Positions 35,393 through 44,648 are shown, counted from the first letter of the stretch. The stretch is 57,367 nt of DNA from Chitinophagia bacterium (GCA_021324175.1 JAJPJP010000103.1:1-57367); one strand, 5' to 3'. Translations and numbers: made by a program. Notes: generated by a model not told the origin, from the letters alone.

Positions 35393-35400
35393 CAAAGGTA
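35393..35400 (-). promoter_or_regulatory. TAnnTTTG element 4 nt before the mnmG ATG
   Basis: TACCTTTG on the - strand, then CGCG and the ATG. This mirrors the TATCTTTGCGCCATG arrangement at the IMPase gene and points to a leaderless transcript. Confidence 0.5.
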
Positions 35401-35420
35401 GCAAATTGAAGGGAGGGGGA

Positions 35421-35436
35421 TGTTCCACGTGGAACA
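35421..35436. other. parS-like centromere site 1
   Basis: TGTTCCACGTGGAACA is a perfect 16-bp palindrome that fits the ParB-binding form TGTTnCACGTGnAACA. It lies in the gap between ybeY and mnmG. Bacterial parS sites usually cluster near oriC. Confidence 0.75.
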
Positions 35437-35456
35437 TATGATAATCGGGGGCGGAA

Positions 35457-35472
35457 CGTTCCACGTGGAACA
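35457..35472. other. parS-like centromere site 2
   Basis: CGTTCCACGTGGAACA has the same 14-bp palindromic core as site 1 and differs only in the outermost base. The two centres are 36 bp apart. Together they account for the spurious short ORFs with repeated FHVE in this gap. Confidence 0.72.
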
Positions 35473-35475
35473 ATT

Positions 35476-35922
35476 CTACTTCGACGCGGTGGCATATAAC
35501 CTGAGGTAATGATCTTCTTGTCGGCGCATTGCCTGCTTCTGGGGATCTGTTTTATCATCATATCCCGAAAGGTGGAGCGCGCCATGGAACATCACCCGCA
35601 GGGTCTCCTGCCTGATGGTCGAATTGTAACGCTGAGCATTCCGTTTGATTTCCGCCGTCCCAAGAAAAATATCACCGCTAACCGGCAGCATGGGGGTGGC
35701 GTAGTTAAAGGTCAGGATATCGGTAATGTAATCATGGCCCAGCCATTTGGCGTTTAGCGAGCGGATTTCATTGTCCGAACAAAAATTGTAATGCAGTTCC
35801 GCCAGCTTGATGTGTTCGCGCCTGAATATGGATTCGATAAATCGTCCAAGCCGGATCCGTTGAGGCAGGTCTAGTCCTTTGGTCTTGTGCAAATACACCT
35901 TCAGGCGCCCAGGCTTGTCCAT
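35476..35922 (-). CDS. ybeY: Endoribonuclease YbeY
   Basis: 148 residues, typical of YbeY, which matures rRNA 3' ends. The metal-site motif reads HGALHLSGYDD: the first two histidines (HxxxH) are kept but the third ligand, normally His, is Asp at the matching position. The earlier block WLGHDYITDILTFNY matches the family's TDVLSFP segment. It lies upstream of mnmG on the same strand, with the parS-like pair in between. Its promoter box is shared back-to-back with feoA. Confidence 0.9.
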   Translation of the reverse strand: MDKPGRLKVYLHKTKGLDLPQRIRLGRFIESIFRREHIKLAELHYNFCSDNEIRSLNAKWLGHDYITDILTFNYATPMLPVSGDIFLGTAEIKRNAQRYNSTIRQETLRVMFHGALHLSGYDDKTDPQKQAMRRQEDHYLRLYATASK

Positions 35923-35953
35923 TTTTCTAAAATCGTAAGATTTAAACTTGCTG

Positions 35954-35961
35954 CAAATCTA
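35954..35961 (-). promoter_or_regulatory. TAnnTTTG -7 element for ybeY
   Basis: TAGATTTG on the - strand, exact match, 31 nt before the ybeY ATG. It shares its TA with the opposite-strand element at 35960-35967. Confidence 0.5.
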
Positions 35962-35967
35962 CTTTTG
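35960..35967 (+). promoter_or_regulatory. TAnnTTTG -7 element for feoA-nadD
   Basis: TACTTTTG, exact match, 15 nt before the feoA ATG. It overlaps the ybeY element by the two bases TA, giving the compact bidirectional word CAAATCTACTTTTG. Confidence 0.5.
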
Positions 35968-35982
35968 TTCGATCATTGAATA

Positions 35983-36210
35983 ATGAAACGATTATCCGAC
36001 CTGCCGTCAGGCGCCATAGCCAGGATTCACTCATTTGAAAAAGACGAGATTTTTCTCAAGTTGATGGAAATGGGATGTGTTCCCGGCGAAATTATTAAGA
36101 TAGAAAAAATTGCACCACTCGGAGACCCGATTTCTGTTGCTGTCGCGGGATACCGTCTGAGCCTTCGCCTGGATGAAGCAAGAAACATATTTGTCGAGGA
36201 ATTGATATAA
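35983..36210 (+). CDS. feoA: FeoA family protein
   Basis: 75 residues forming a single SH3-like FeoA domain (LSDLPSGAIARI, LMEMGCVPGEIIKI, VAVAGYRLSLRLDEARNI). FeoA usually works with the ferrous-iron permease FeoB, but no feoB gene is adjacent: the next gene, 19 nt on, is nadD. It may serve a FeoB encoded elsewhere or act as a free-standing regulator. Confidence 0.88.
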   Translation: MKRLSDLPSGAIARIHSFEKDEIFLKLMEMGCVPGEIIKIEKIAPLGDPISVAVAGYRLSLRLDEARNIFVEELI

Positions 36211-36229
36211 TTATCTGATTATCAAAAAA

Positions 36230-36805
36230 ATGAGAGTTGGTTTATACTTTGGCTCCTTCAACCCTATTCATCATGGACACCTGATTATTGCCAATCATGT
36301 GGCACAAAATACTGATCTTGATCAACTTTGGTTTGTGGTCTCGCCACAGAACCCGTTAAAGCCCCAGACAGGCATGTTAAATGAGCATCAGCGGCTTTAC
36401 CTGATTAAGATGGCTATCGAGGGAGAAAAAAAATTAAGGGCGACCGATGTTGAATTTTCGCTTTCCAAACCCTCTTACACGGCGCACACGCTTGCCTTTC
36501 TCGAAGAAAAACACAGAGGCAATTCGTGGGTAATCGTTATGGGCAGCGACAGTTTTCAGAATATCAGCCGATGGAAAAACCATGAGCACCTGTTGAAACA
36601 TTACTCATTTTATATTTATCGCAGACCTGGGCACGAAATCGGCGAACCACCGGCAGGAGCATCTGTTTCAGTCCTTCACGCGCCGCTTCTCGAAATTTCG
36701 GCTACCCATATCCGTGAGAACGTGAAAGCAGGACGTTCCATCCGCTACCTGGTTCCTGATAACGTGCGGGAAGAAATTGAAAAGGCCGGGTACTACCGGA
36801 AATAA
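36230..36805 (+). CDS. nadD: Nicotinate-nucleotide adenylyltransferase
   Basis: 191 residues. NadD adenylylates nicotinate mononucleotide to deamido-NAD. The nucleotidyltransferase signature is GLYFGSFNPIHHGHL (HxGH), and the C-terminal ISxTxIR motif appears as ISATHIRENVKAGRSIRYLV. GSDSFQNISRWKN matches the substrate-binding segment. It is cytoplasmic and likely co-transcribed with feoA. Confidence 0.95.
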   Translation: MRVGLYFGSFNPIHHGHLIIANHVAQNTDLDQLWFVVSPQNPLKPQTGMLNEHQRLYLIKMAIEGEKKLRATDVEFSLSKPSYTAHTLAFLEEKHRGNSWVIVMGSDSFQNISRWKNHEHLLKHYSFYIYRRPGHEIGEPPAGASVSVLHAPLLEISATHIRENVKAGRSIRYLVPDNVREEIEKAGYYRK

Positions 36806-36886
36806 AAAGGCCGCACACATTTCTTACCGAACAGAAAGTTAAATCGTCGATTCATTTTTATTATTTTTCCAACAAATGATAAATTG

Positions 36887-36894
36887 TATTTTTA
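36887..36894 (+). promoter_or_regulatory. -7-like element TATTTTTA upstream of the chromate transporter gene
   Basis: TATTTTTA differs from TAnnTTTG in the last base and lies 27 nt before the ATG at 36922, in an AT-rich gap. A second candidate, TACGTTTT, lies only 3 nt before the ATG. Confidence 0.3.
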
Positions 36895-36921
36895 TTCACT
36901 CCATTTAGTTTACGTTTTCCC

Positions 36922-38163
36922 ATGGTCCTGCTACGTCATATCCCTTTCCTGAAAGCGGTATTTCTGCACAGTATTACTGCGTTTGGCGGACCCCAAGGTC
37001 ATTTTGGAATGATGATGAAAACTTTTGTACACCGGCGCCGCGATGTGACGGAGGAAGAGCTGATGGATTATAACGCGTTTTGCCAAATGCTGCCAGGTGC
37101 GTCGTCGACTCAAACGTTGACGCTGATCGGTTATAAGAGGGGTGGGGTGATCCTGGCTTCGCTTACCATCATCATTTGGATCCTTCCCGCATGCTTTCTG
37201 ATGGGCTTATTTTCTTTTCTGATCAGGTACACGCCTTCGGAGGCGCTCAAAACAGATGTTTTCAAATACATTCAACCAATGACGGTTGGGTTTCTTGCAT
37301 ACGCTGCGTTTAAGGCTTTCCGGGTTTCGATCAACAATACGATTACGCGCGTGGTCATGATCATTGCCGCCATTGCAACTTATTCTTTATTTAAAACGCC
37401 ATGGATTTTTCCAATTCTTCTTGTGCTGGGTGGTTTTGTGACTACGCTTAGTAGCAAGCGTATCCCGAAAAAGCACGAACCTCCGCAAAAAATCAAATGG
37501 ACAAATATCTGGCTCTTTGCGGCAATCTTTCTGATCGCCGGAGCGGGCAGCGAATGGGCGCGAAAAAATAATCTGCCCAACCGCAAACCAATCAATCTTT
37601 TTGAAAACTCTTATCGTTTTGGCAGCCTGGTATTCGGCGGAAGCCAGGTGCTCATGCCAATGATGTATGAGCAGTTTGTTGTCCGGCCAGAGTCACCCGG
37701 GAGGCGGAACCAGACGAATGTCATCCGCATCGACAAAGGCGATTTTTATACAGGGTGGGGAGTGGTGCGCGCGATACCCGGCCCGGTATTTTCGATTTCT
37801 TCTTTCATGGGTGGAATCGCGCTCAAAGACAAAGGAACAACCATGCAGCTTATCGGGTGCATTATTGCTTCTGTTGGTGTATTTCTTCCCAGTGCGCTAC
37901 TCGTCCTCTTCTTTTTCCCTATCTGGCATAACCTGAAGAAATATGTCGTAGTTTACCGCGCGTTGGAAGGCATCAACGCGGTTGTTGTTGGTATCATCAT
38001 CGCCGCCACCTTTTATATGATGAAGGATATGTCCATGGCTGATACCAGAACCATCATCGTGAGTTTTGTGGTCATTTTAGGTGTGTGGGCACTGCTTGCG
38101 TTTTCGAGACTCCCTTCTCCGGTAATTGTGATGTTCTGTATGGTGCTTGGATGGATTTTCTAA
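36922..38163 (+). CDS. chrA: Chromate transporter family protein
   Basis: 413 residues, a full-length two-domain CHR protein with about ten to twelve hydrophobic segments. The paired family motifs are [11 protein letters not shown] with [10 protein letters not shown] in the first half, and [14 protein letters not shown] with [14 protein letters not shown] in the second. The family exports chromate or related oxyanions across the inner membrane; family membership alone does not prove chromate resistance. No chromate regulator is adjacent. Confidence 0.85.
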   Translation: MVLLRHIPFLKAVFLHSITAFGGPQGHFGMMMKTFVHRRRDVTEEELMDYNAFCQMLPGASSTQTLTLIGYKRGGVILASLTIIIWILPACFLMGLFSFLIRYTPSEALKTDVFKYIQPMTVGFLAYAAFKAFRVSINNTITRVVMIIAAIATYSLFKTPWIFPILLVLGGFVTTLSSKRIPKKHEPPQKIKWTNIWLFAAIFLIAGAGSEWARKNNLPNRKPINLFENSYRFGSLVFGGSQVLMPMMYEQFVVRPESPGRRNQTNVIRIDKGDFYTGWGVVRAIPGPVFSISSFMGGIALKDKGTTMQLIGCIIASVGVFLPSALLVLFFFPIWHNLKKYVVVYRALEGINAVVVGIIIAATFYMMKDMSMADTRTIIVSFVVILGVWALLAFSRLPSPVIVMFCMVLGWIF

Positions 38164-38308
38164 CGCCATATTCCAGGCAAGTACTAATTTTACGCCGCCA
38201 TTTGCGCTGCTGCTGGTTCGGCGACAGCGCCAGCTTCCCATATGCAGGAAATTTGCCGTCTGGAAGATCCGTCGCCCTGACCTTGCCGTACAATTAACCT
38301 GATTTTAT

Positions 38309-40963
38309 ATGACCGCCGAATATCAGCGTTTAACGGTTAATGCTTCGAAAAAAGTACCACTGGAGCCTTGGGGGCCTTACCTGAGCGAACGCCAATGGGG
38401 AACCGTCCGCGAAGATTATAGTCCCCACGGGGATGCATGGAATTATTTTCCATTCGAACACGCGCATTGCCGCGCCTACCTCTGGGGCGAAGATGGCCTG
38501 GCAGGCATATCGGATTTTTTCCAGAATCTATGCTTCGGCATTGCCTTATGGAATGGGAAAGATGCGCTTCTCAAGGAACGTCTTTTTGGACTTGGCAACA
38601 CACTTGGCAACCACGGCGAAGACGTTAAGGAGCTTTATTATTATCTCGACAATACGCCGACTCACTACTACATGGAATACCTGTATAAATATCCGCAACA
38701 GGCGTTCCCTTACGAAAAGCTTGCCCGCGAAAACCGAAACCGCTCGAAGTTCGAAGGAGAATTTGAAATTCTCGATACCGGGATCTTCGACGATGATGAA
38801 TATTTTGACGTGCATGTCACCTATGCAAAGCAGAACAGCAAGGACATTTTTATTCGTATCGAGATAAAGAACCGCTTTCACAGGGCCGCGGATCTAACGG
38901 TTATGCCCACTCTATGGTTTTATAACCGATGGCAAAACGGGGCGATCGAAAAAAAACCCGTTATCGCGCATCGAGACAAGAACTCCGTGCGCGCAACGCA
39001 TCCAAGACTTGAAACGTACTACCTGTATTTCCAGACTGCGCAGGACTGCCTTTTTACAGAGAATGAGACCAATTTTGAAATAGTGAGCGGCGTTCCAAAC
39101 AAGACGCCATTTGTCAAGGATGCATTTCATGGGGCGGTTATTCGGGGAGAAAATGTCGAACTGCTTCGACAGAAAAAATCAGGGACAAAATTTGCCCCGG
39201 TCTATCGGTGCCATGTGCCCCCGGGCGGGAAAAAAACGATTTATCTCCGGCTGAGCAATAAGATCATGGAAAATGCTTTTGGAAACGGATTCGCGCGGAT
39301 TTTTTCGAGCAGGAAGGAAGAATCGGATGCTTTTTATGATGCGATCCTCCCGGCTAGCCTGGGCGAAGACTGGAGAAAAATTCAGCGTCAGGCACTCGCC
39401 GGTCTTTTGTGGAGTAAACAGTTTTACAATTTCGATATTGAGAGATGGCTGCACGGAAGCGACGGCCTGGCACCAAAAAGCGCAAACCGTCTGTGGGGGC
39501 GCAACCACGAATGGAAACATCTCAAAAATCAGGATATCATCGCGATGCCGGATAAATGGGAATACCCCTGGTATGCAGCATGGGACCTGGGGTTCCAGAC
39601 GATTGCCATGACCCTGATCGATCCCATATTTGCCAAGCACCAGCTTCTGCTGATTATGCGGGAATGGTACATGAAGCCCGATGGGCAGATCCCGGCGTAC
39701 GAATGGAATTTCAGTGATGTTAATCCTCCTGTGCAGGCCTGGGCAGCCTGGCAGGTCTACCAGCTTGAGAAGAAAATGACAGGGAAAGGAGATATCGTTT
39801 TCCTCAAAAAGATTTTTCAGAAACTGCTCATCAATTTCACATGGTGGATCAACCGGAAGGATGCTAACGGGAACAATATGTTCGAAGGTGGTTTTCTTGG
39901 ACTTGACAACATCGGCGTTTTTAACCGCAGTCACAGGATCTCAAGCGACATGCAGCTGGAACAGGCGGACGGTACGAGCTGGATGGGGATGTATGCACTC
40001 AACATGATGGATATCGCTCTGGAGATTGCCATGAAGGACGAATCGTTTGAAGACACGGCGACAAAATTTTTTGAGCAGTTTGTAATGATCGCAGAAGCGC
40101 TCAACGAGCAGGGGATGTGGAATGATGATGACAAATTCTTTTACGATACGCTGGCTATCGGTAACCGCGAGCCTCTACAATTGAGAATTTACTCCATTGT
40201 GGGACTTACGTCACTTTTTGCCGTTTCGGTCATCGATAAAAAGATTCTCAACAAACTGGCGGATTTCAAAAAACGGATCAGGTGGTTTGAGGGCTACAGG
40301 AAAAAGAACGGGCTCTACTGGCCTAACGAGGAAGGAAGCGACGGCGAACAGTTACTCCTTTCGCTGGTTCCCCGTCAAAAACTGGTATTTCTCCTTCAGC
40401 GCCTCTTAAACGAAACTGAATTCCTTGCACCCGGCGGCATCAGGGCACTTTCAAAATACCACGACAGGCATCCCTATACCATCAACATTCATGGAGTCGA
40501 TTATACGATCCGATATGATCCGGGCGATTCGACTTCAGACTTTTTTGGGGGAAACTCCAACTGGAGAGGCCCCATCTGGATGCCGGTCAATTATGTGATC
40601 ATACAGGCTATTCGCAAATACGGAGAGTTCTACGGGGATGAATTGCAAGTGGAATGCCCCGCAGGTTCGGGCGTGAAGATGAATCTCCAGCAGGTTGCCG
40701 ATGAGCTAAGCCGCCGGCTGATCAGTCTTTTTACCCGCAAGGAGGATGGCAGCCGCCCAATCTTCGGCCAGTACAATTGGTTTTACCAGCGACCCGGGAA
40801 TGAAGATCTTCTGCTTTACCATGAATTCTTCCATGGGGATGATTGTCACGGCCTCGGGGCCAGCCACCAGACGGGATGGACTTCACTGATCGCCCAGCTT
40901 ATCAATGAAATGGCCGAAAAAATCCCATCGGTAGAAAAGGCCGTCATCGCAACTGGCGACTAG
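38309..40963 (+). CDS. GH63-like glucosidase (MGH1-type (alpha/alpha)6-barrel hydrolase)
   Basis: 884 residues without a signal peptide, hence cytoplasmic. Opening blocks PLEPWGPYLSERQWGTVREDYS and AWNYFPFEHAHCRAYLWGEDG are typical of large bacterial GH63-related glucosidases. A catalytic-domain block, YPWYAAWDLGFQTIAM, contains a candidate acidic residue, and GDDCHGLGASHQTGWT is near the C-terminus. Likely substrates are alpha-glucosides or glucosyl/mannosyl-glycerate type solutes. The stop codon shares CTAG with the convergent amidase gene. Confidence 0.85.
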   Translation: MTAEYQRLTVNASKKVPLEPWGPYLSERQWGTVREDYSPHGDAWNYFPFEHAHCRAYLWGEDGLAGISDFFQNLCFGIALWNGKDALLKERLFGLGNTLGNHGEDVKELYYYLDNTPTHYYMEYLYKYPQQAFPYEKLARENRNRSKFEGEFEILDTGIFDDDEYFDVHVTYAKQNSKDIFIRIEIKNRFHRAADLTVMPTLWFYNRWQNGAIEKKPVIAHRDKNSVRATHPRLETYYLYFQTAQDCLFTENETNFEIVSGVPNKTPFVKDAFHGAVIRGENVELLRQKKSGTKFAPVYRCHVPPGGKKTIYLRLSNKIMENAFGNGFARIFSSRKEESDAFYDAILPASLGEDWRKIQRQALAGLLWSKQFYNFDIERWLHGSDGLAPKSANRLWGRNHEWKHLKNQDIIAMPDKWEYPWYAAWDLGFQTIAMTLIDPIFAKHQLLLIMREWYMKPDGQIPAYEWNFSDVNPPVQAWAAWQVYQLEKKMTGKGDIVFLKKIFQKLLINFTWWINRKDANGNNMFEGGFLGLDNIGVFNRSHRISSDMQLEQADGTSWMGMYALNMMDIALEIAMKDESFEDTATKFFEQFVMIAEALNEQGMWNDDDKFFYDTLAIGNREPLQLRIYSIVGLTSLFAVSVIDKKILNKLADFKKRIRWFEGYRKKNGLYWPNEEGSDGEQLLLSLVPRQKLVFLLQRLLNETEFLAPGGIRALSKYHDRHPYTINIHGVDYTIRYDPGDSTSDFFGGNSNWRGPIWMPVNYVIIQAIRKYGEFYGDELQVECPAGSGVKMNLQQVADELSRRLISLFTRKEDGSRPIFGQYNWFYQRPGNEDLLLYHEFFHGDDCHGLGASHQTGWTSLIAQLINEMAEKIPSVEKAVIATGD

Positions 40964-42609
40964 CGGAAGAGCGGCGGATGCTGCAGGTGATACGATGTTG
41001 CATCCTGGAATCTTTTTGCGAATGCCACCAGCCTGCCTTCATCATAAAGTTTACCGATGAATGACAGGCAGACGGGCATACCCTCTTTACTAAATCCTAC
41101 GGGCAGCGTGATGCTCGGGTTGCCGCTAAGGTTGGTGGCGCCGAGTTGCTCGCCGGTTTCAGGTGGAGCAATCACGATATCATACGCCGAGAAAACAGAG
41201 TCCATTTTTTCCATAATCAGCCAGCGCATGCGGCATGCGTTGATATATTCGACCGCGGGGACAAAACGGGCGGTGCGGAATGAATTAGGCCAGCGGTCTT
41301 TGTTTTGTTGTACCATCTGGTCGTCCAGGTTTGTTCTCGTCAATTCGTCAAAGGCGGCTGCGGACTCGGCACCAATAATTAAACCCAGTAATGCATCGGC
41401 GTGAAGGTTATGCGGGAATTCAAAAGAGCTGACACGGACGCCAAGTTTTTGGAGTGTCGCTATTGCCTTTTTTTCGGGGGCGCCTTCCGGAAGCGTATCG
41501 ATGTAATTTTTTACGTAGGCCACCCGGAGTTTTGTTATGTCGAAATTCTCGCTGTAGTTGAATGGAATATTGCGCGACGAACGGTCGACGTCGTCAGCTC
41601 CGTGGATATAGGCGAAAACGATTGCGGCATCCGAGGCGCTGCGGCAGATGGGACCAATTTTGTCCGAGCTCCAGCACAGCGCCATGGCACCAGTTCTGCT
41701 GATACTGCCAAAGGTCGGACGCAGCCCTGTCGCTCCGCACCGCATAGAAGGATCAACGATAGAACCAAAGGTTTCCGTGCCAATGGCAAAAGGAACAAGG
41801 CCCGCAACCGTAGCAGCCGTTGAACCCGCCGAAGATCCCCCTGAGCCCCGGTCGAGATTCCATGGATTCCGCGTGAGTCCGCCGAACCAGACGTCATCCA
41901 TCGCCAGTTCGCCGAGCGAAAGCTTGGCCACCAGCACTGCGCCGGCTTTTTCAAGCTGTTGCTCTACGAAACTGTTCTCGTCAATAACTTGGCTTTTGTA
42001 TGGTGGCGTGCCCCAGGTCGTATGCGTCCCTGTCGCGGCAAAGAGATCCTTTAATCCGTAGGGGATACCCTGAAGCGGGCTCTTATAAATGCCGCGGGCG
42101 AGATTCGCATCTGCCCTCGTTGCCCGCTCAAGCGCAATCTCCTCAGTAAGTTCAACCAGGCAATGGAGTTGGGGCGCGAATTTTTTTAGCCTTTCGATAA
42201 AAAACTTCGTCAATTCTACCGAAGATATTTTCTTGCTTTTTACCAGCGATGCCAATTGTGCAATCGAGTAAAAAGCCAAATCATTCCGATCTTTTGGCAT
42301 CGGCTGATTTTCCGGGATCTTCCAGTCCAGGGGAATCTGCTTTGTCGGCGCTTTTCTGCCAGGCAGGAGGGGATCGAACCATAATGGAAGCGGAACCTCG
42401 TTGGCCAGCGGGTGCTGGTGCACGTACCGGTAGAAATGCAGATTATCATACGCTCCGCTAAGGATCGAGTCACGTTTAGCGGGCGTAAAATCAAGATCAT
42501 ACATTTTCTCAGCGGCTACAATCTGGTCGATTGTCACGCTATCCTGTGCCGAGAGGACAATTGAAGCGGACAAAAGCAGAACAGTAAGAAGGGGCGATTT
42601 GTTAAACAT
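40960..42609 (-). CDS. Exported amidase-signature family hydrolase
   Basis: 549 residues with a signal peptide (about 1-21). The amidase signature triad is readable: K187 in YGLKDLFAATG, the cis-Ser S260 in GSGGSSAGS and the nucleophile S283 in GTETFGSIVDPS. The nucleophile context is FGS instead of the usual GGS. Members cleave amides; this one would act in the periplasm. The N-terminal 100 residues form an extension seen in exported homologues. It lies downstream of the FAD oxidoreductase gene on the same strand, 50 nt apart. Confidence 0.9.
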   Translation of the reverse strand: MFNKSPLLTVLLLSASIVLSAQDSVTIDQIVAAEKMYDLDFTPAKRDSILSGAYDNLHFYRYVHQHPLANEVPLPLWFDPLLPGRKAPTKQIPLDWKIPENQPMPKDRNDLAFYSIAQLASLVKSKKISSVELTKFFIERLKKFAPQLHCLVELTEEIALERATRADANLARGIYKSPLQGIPYGLKDLFAATGTHTTWGTPPYKSQVIDENSFVEQQLEKAGAVLVAKLSLGELAMDDVWFGGLTRNPWNLDRGSGGSSAGSTAATVAGLVPFAIGTETFGSIVDPSMRCGATGLRPTFGSISRTGAMALCWSSDKIGPICRSASDAAIVFAYIHGADDVDRSSRNIPFNYSENFDITKLRVAYVKNYIDTLPEGAPEKKAIATLQKLGVRVSSFEFPHNLHADALLGLIIGAESAAAFDELTRTNLDDQMVQQNKDRWPNSFRTARFVPAVEYINACRMRWLIMEKMDSVFSAYDIVIAPPETGEQLGATNLSGNPSITLPVGFSKEGMPVCLSFIGKLYDEGRLVAFAKRFQDATSYHLQHPPLFR

Positions 42610-42659
42610 GGCTGCAGTTGCAATTTGATATTGAAAGATACTTGATATAGTACGGAAAT

Positions 42660-44648
42660 TTATTCAGCGGCCACAAATAGCAGCGCATCTGCGGCGACGA
42701 CCCCTTCACCTCCGGCGCCACGAATGACAACGGAACTGCCTTTTCCTTTGCGAAAGCGCCATCGCCCCAGCCTGATCCACTCGCCCGGCCCTTCCATATT
42801 AGGCCGGCTCCCATGAATCAACTTTGTTTCCCGTGCTGACCCCGAATTGACCTCCACAAGGCATCGATGGTTTGCTCCGGCCGAACCAGGCAAATAGACA
42901 TACACAGAATAAGACCCCGATTGCTTGATTTCAGGATTAAACCGGGCCGAGTTGGCCGGATTCTCACTTGCTGTAAGATAGGATTTTCGATATCCTCCCT
43001 GCGCAAGCGGCGTCCACTGACCATTTAAAGTAACATGACCGCTGTCCGCCACGTCAACAAGAATCTCAGGTATCGTGCCATCAAGCTCCGGGTTTGCATT
43101 CAGGATGCGGTTGATCATTTGCACATCGACCTCCTGAACAGGTTTTCGGTCGTCGATCGCCAGCGATGCTGCCACGGCGGCTGATTCTCCCAGCACCATG
43201 AATACCGGCTCCATCCGGATGGAGCCATAAGCGATATGGCTTGCGGACAGGCAAACTGGCACAAGAAGGTTAGTACATTCTGATTTCCTGGGCACGAGCG
43301 AGCGATAGGAAACGGGGTAGGCGTCAAAACCTCCTACCTGTACGTCACCTTCATTTTTGACCATCCCATGAACAACGATCCGCTGGCAATTGTGCGAATC
43401 CATGGTATAGGCCGCCAGCCCGATGCCGTCCTTTGCGACTTTCGTCCCCTCGCAATTTGCTTCCGTCATGACATATTCGCCAACCATTCTGCGGCTTTCG
43501 CGAACATAGAGTTGCGGCGTCCAGTGATTATTGTCCGCATATTCGTCTTTTGGGTATCCCCATTGCGCCATTTCCCGTCGGATTTCATCCGGCACACGAG
43601 TATCATGGCCGATGAAGTATAGCAGGCCGCGCGTATAAGCTTCGTGTTGCCGGACAATCTCGCTCCTCCGGATAAAATCCGCTTCGGGATAATGATCATT
43701 CATGCCAATCATATCAGTCGAGAAAGCGCCATTGTTATTGATATCGGTCTTGCGGTTGGGCATGAGGTCCCAGCTGAAATAATCATGAAGGGATTTTTTT
43801 CCTGGTTGCGCCTTCATCAGGCGAACGAGCAGCTCATAATGCGTCGAATCATAATCAGGAGGACGGATGATCGGGATGCGGTTCGCCGGGTCATCGGTTA
43901 GGCATATCCGGTAATTATAGGATTGAATGTTGGAATCGCCCGAACCCTGCGACTGCAACGCAGCGGGGCTAATTCCCCATAGCAGGCCACTGGCAGGATC
44001 GCCGCTAACCCGGTATGGGTCGACGCCGTTCGGGAACTGGTGCTTGTCCCGGAGCTCCACGCCGTTATAGGTTTCACCATAGGTATCGTTTGACTCCCGC
44101 CCCAAGGTATAGGACACGCCCGCCACCGGCAGCAGATCTCCCTCGTAACTGCAGTCAATGAAAATGTTGGCCCTGATAGTTTGAAGCGGCCCATGGGCCG
44201 GGCTCTGAACTGTGATTGCAGCCAGGTTGCCCTCTTTTTTTTCGGCGCGAAGAATGCGATAATCGTAGAGAACCGTCACATGCGCCGAGCGGAGGTAATC
44301 GTCGAAAATTTTTTCGGCGACATGTGGCTCAAAGGTCCACTGTTCAAATTTGCCGTAGTATTTTCCAAGGCGGCGGTAAAAATTTCGGGCAATGCCGGTA
44401 ATAGCGAACTTGTTGCCAATATCGGTGTTCCCGAGGCCACCCGATGTAAGCCCGCCCAGATGCCTGCCCTGTGCGACCAGCAATACTGATTTATGCAACC
44501 GGGCAGCGGCGCATGCAGCGACGACGCCCGCAGAACTTCCGCCATAAACGCAAATGTCATACCTGGATTGCCCCTCCGAGAAAAGGAAACAAAGCGAAAG
44601 CATGATAAGTAACAGTGGCTCGTGCCGGTAATGTAGCGTATGCATCAT
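42660..44648 (-). CDS. Exported FAD-dependent oxidoreductase with golvesin-like C-terminal domain
   Basis: 662 residues with an N-terminal signal peptide (about 1-27). The FAD-binding Rossmann motif is VYGGSSAGVVAACAAARL, followed by GGLTSGGLG, of the FAD_oxidored family found in polysaccharide-degrading Bacteroidota. The last 140 residues (GHVTLNGQWTPLAQGGY to the end) form a golvesin/xanthan-lyase-like beta-sandwich. The natural substrate is unknown; sugars are plausible for this family. It starts 21 nt after the receiver-cyclase gene, so it could be read through from the signalling block. Confidence 0.85.
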   Translation of the reverse strand: MMHTLHYRHEPLLLIMLSLCFLFSEGQSRYDICVYGGSSAGVVAACAAARLHKSVLLVAQGRHLGGLTSGGLGNTDIGNKFAITGIARNFYRRLGKYYGKFEQWTFEPHVAEKIFDDYLRSAHVTVLYDYRILRAEKKEGNLAAITVQSPAHGPLQTIRANIFIDCSYEGDLLPVAGVSYTLGRESNDTYGETYNGVELRDKHQFPNGVDPYRVSGDPASGLLWGISPAALQSQGSGDSNIQSYNYRICLTDDPANRIPIIRPPDYDSTHYELLVRLMKAQPGKKSLHDYFSWDLMPNRKTDINNNGAFSTDMIGMNDHYPEADFIRRSEIVRQHEAYTRGLLYFIGHDTRVPDEIRREMAQWGYPKDEYADNNHWTPQLYVRESRRMVGEYVMTEANCEGTKVAKDGIGLAAYTMDSHNCQRIVVHGMVKNEGDVQVGGFDAYPVSYRSLVPRKSECTNLLVPVCLSASHIAYGSIRMEPVFMVLGESAAVAASLAIDDRKPVQEVDVQMINRILNANPELDGTIPEILVDVADSGHVTLNGQWTPLAQGGYRKSYLTASENPANSARFNPEIKQSGSYSVYVYLPGSAGANHRCLVEVNSGSARETKLIHGSRPNMEGPGEWIRLGRWRFRKGKGSSVVIRGAGGEGVVAADALLFVAAE

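Noticed and set aside
35252-35585. Short - strand ORFs containing repeated FHVE across the ybeY-mnmG gap
   Set aside because: The repeats come from the two parS-like palindromes read in frame; there is no domain, and the ORFs overlap mnmG and ybeY in other frames.
38164-38308. Small ORFs in the chrA-glucosidase gap
   Set aside because: No motif on either strand. The GCGCTG/CAGCGC inverted repeat has a long loop and no T-run, so it is not called a terminator.
39179-39934. 251-residue - strand ORF inside the glucosidase gene
   Set aside because: Antisense shadow of a well-supported 884-residue GH63-like gene; no domain is recognisable.
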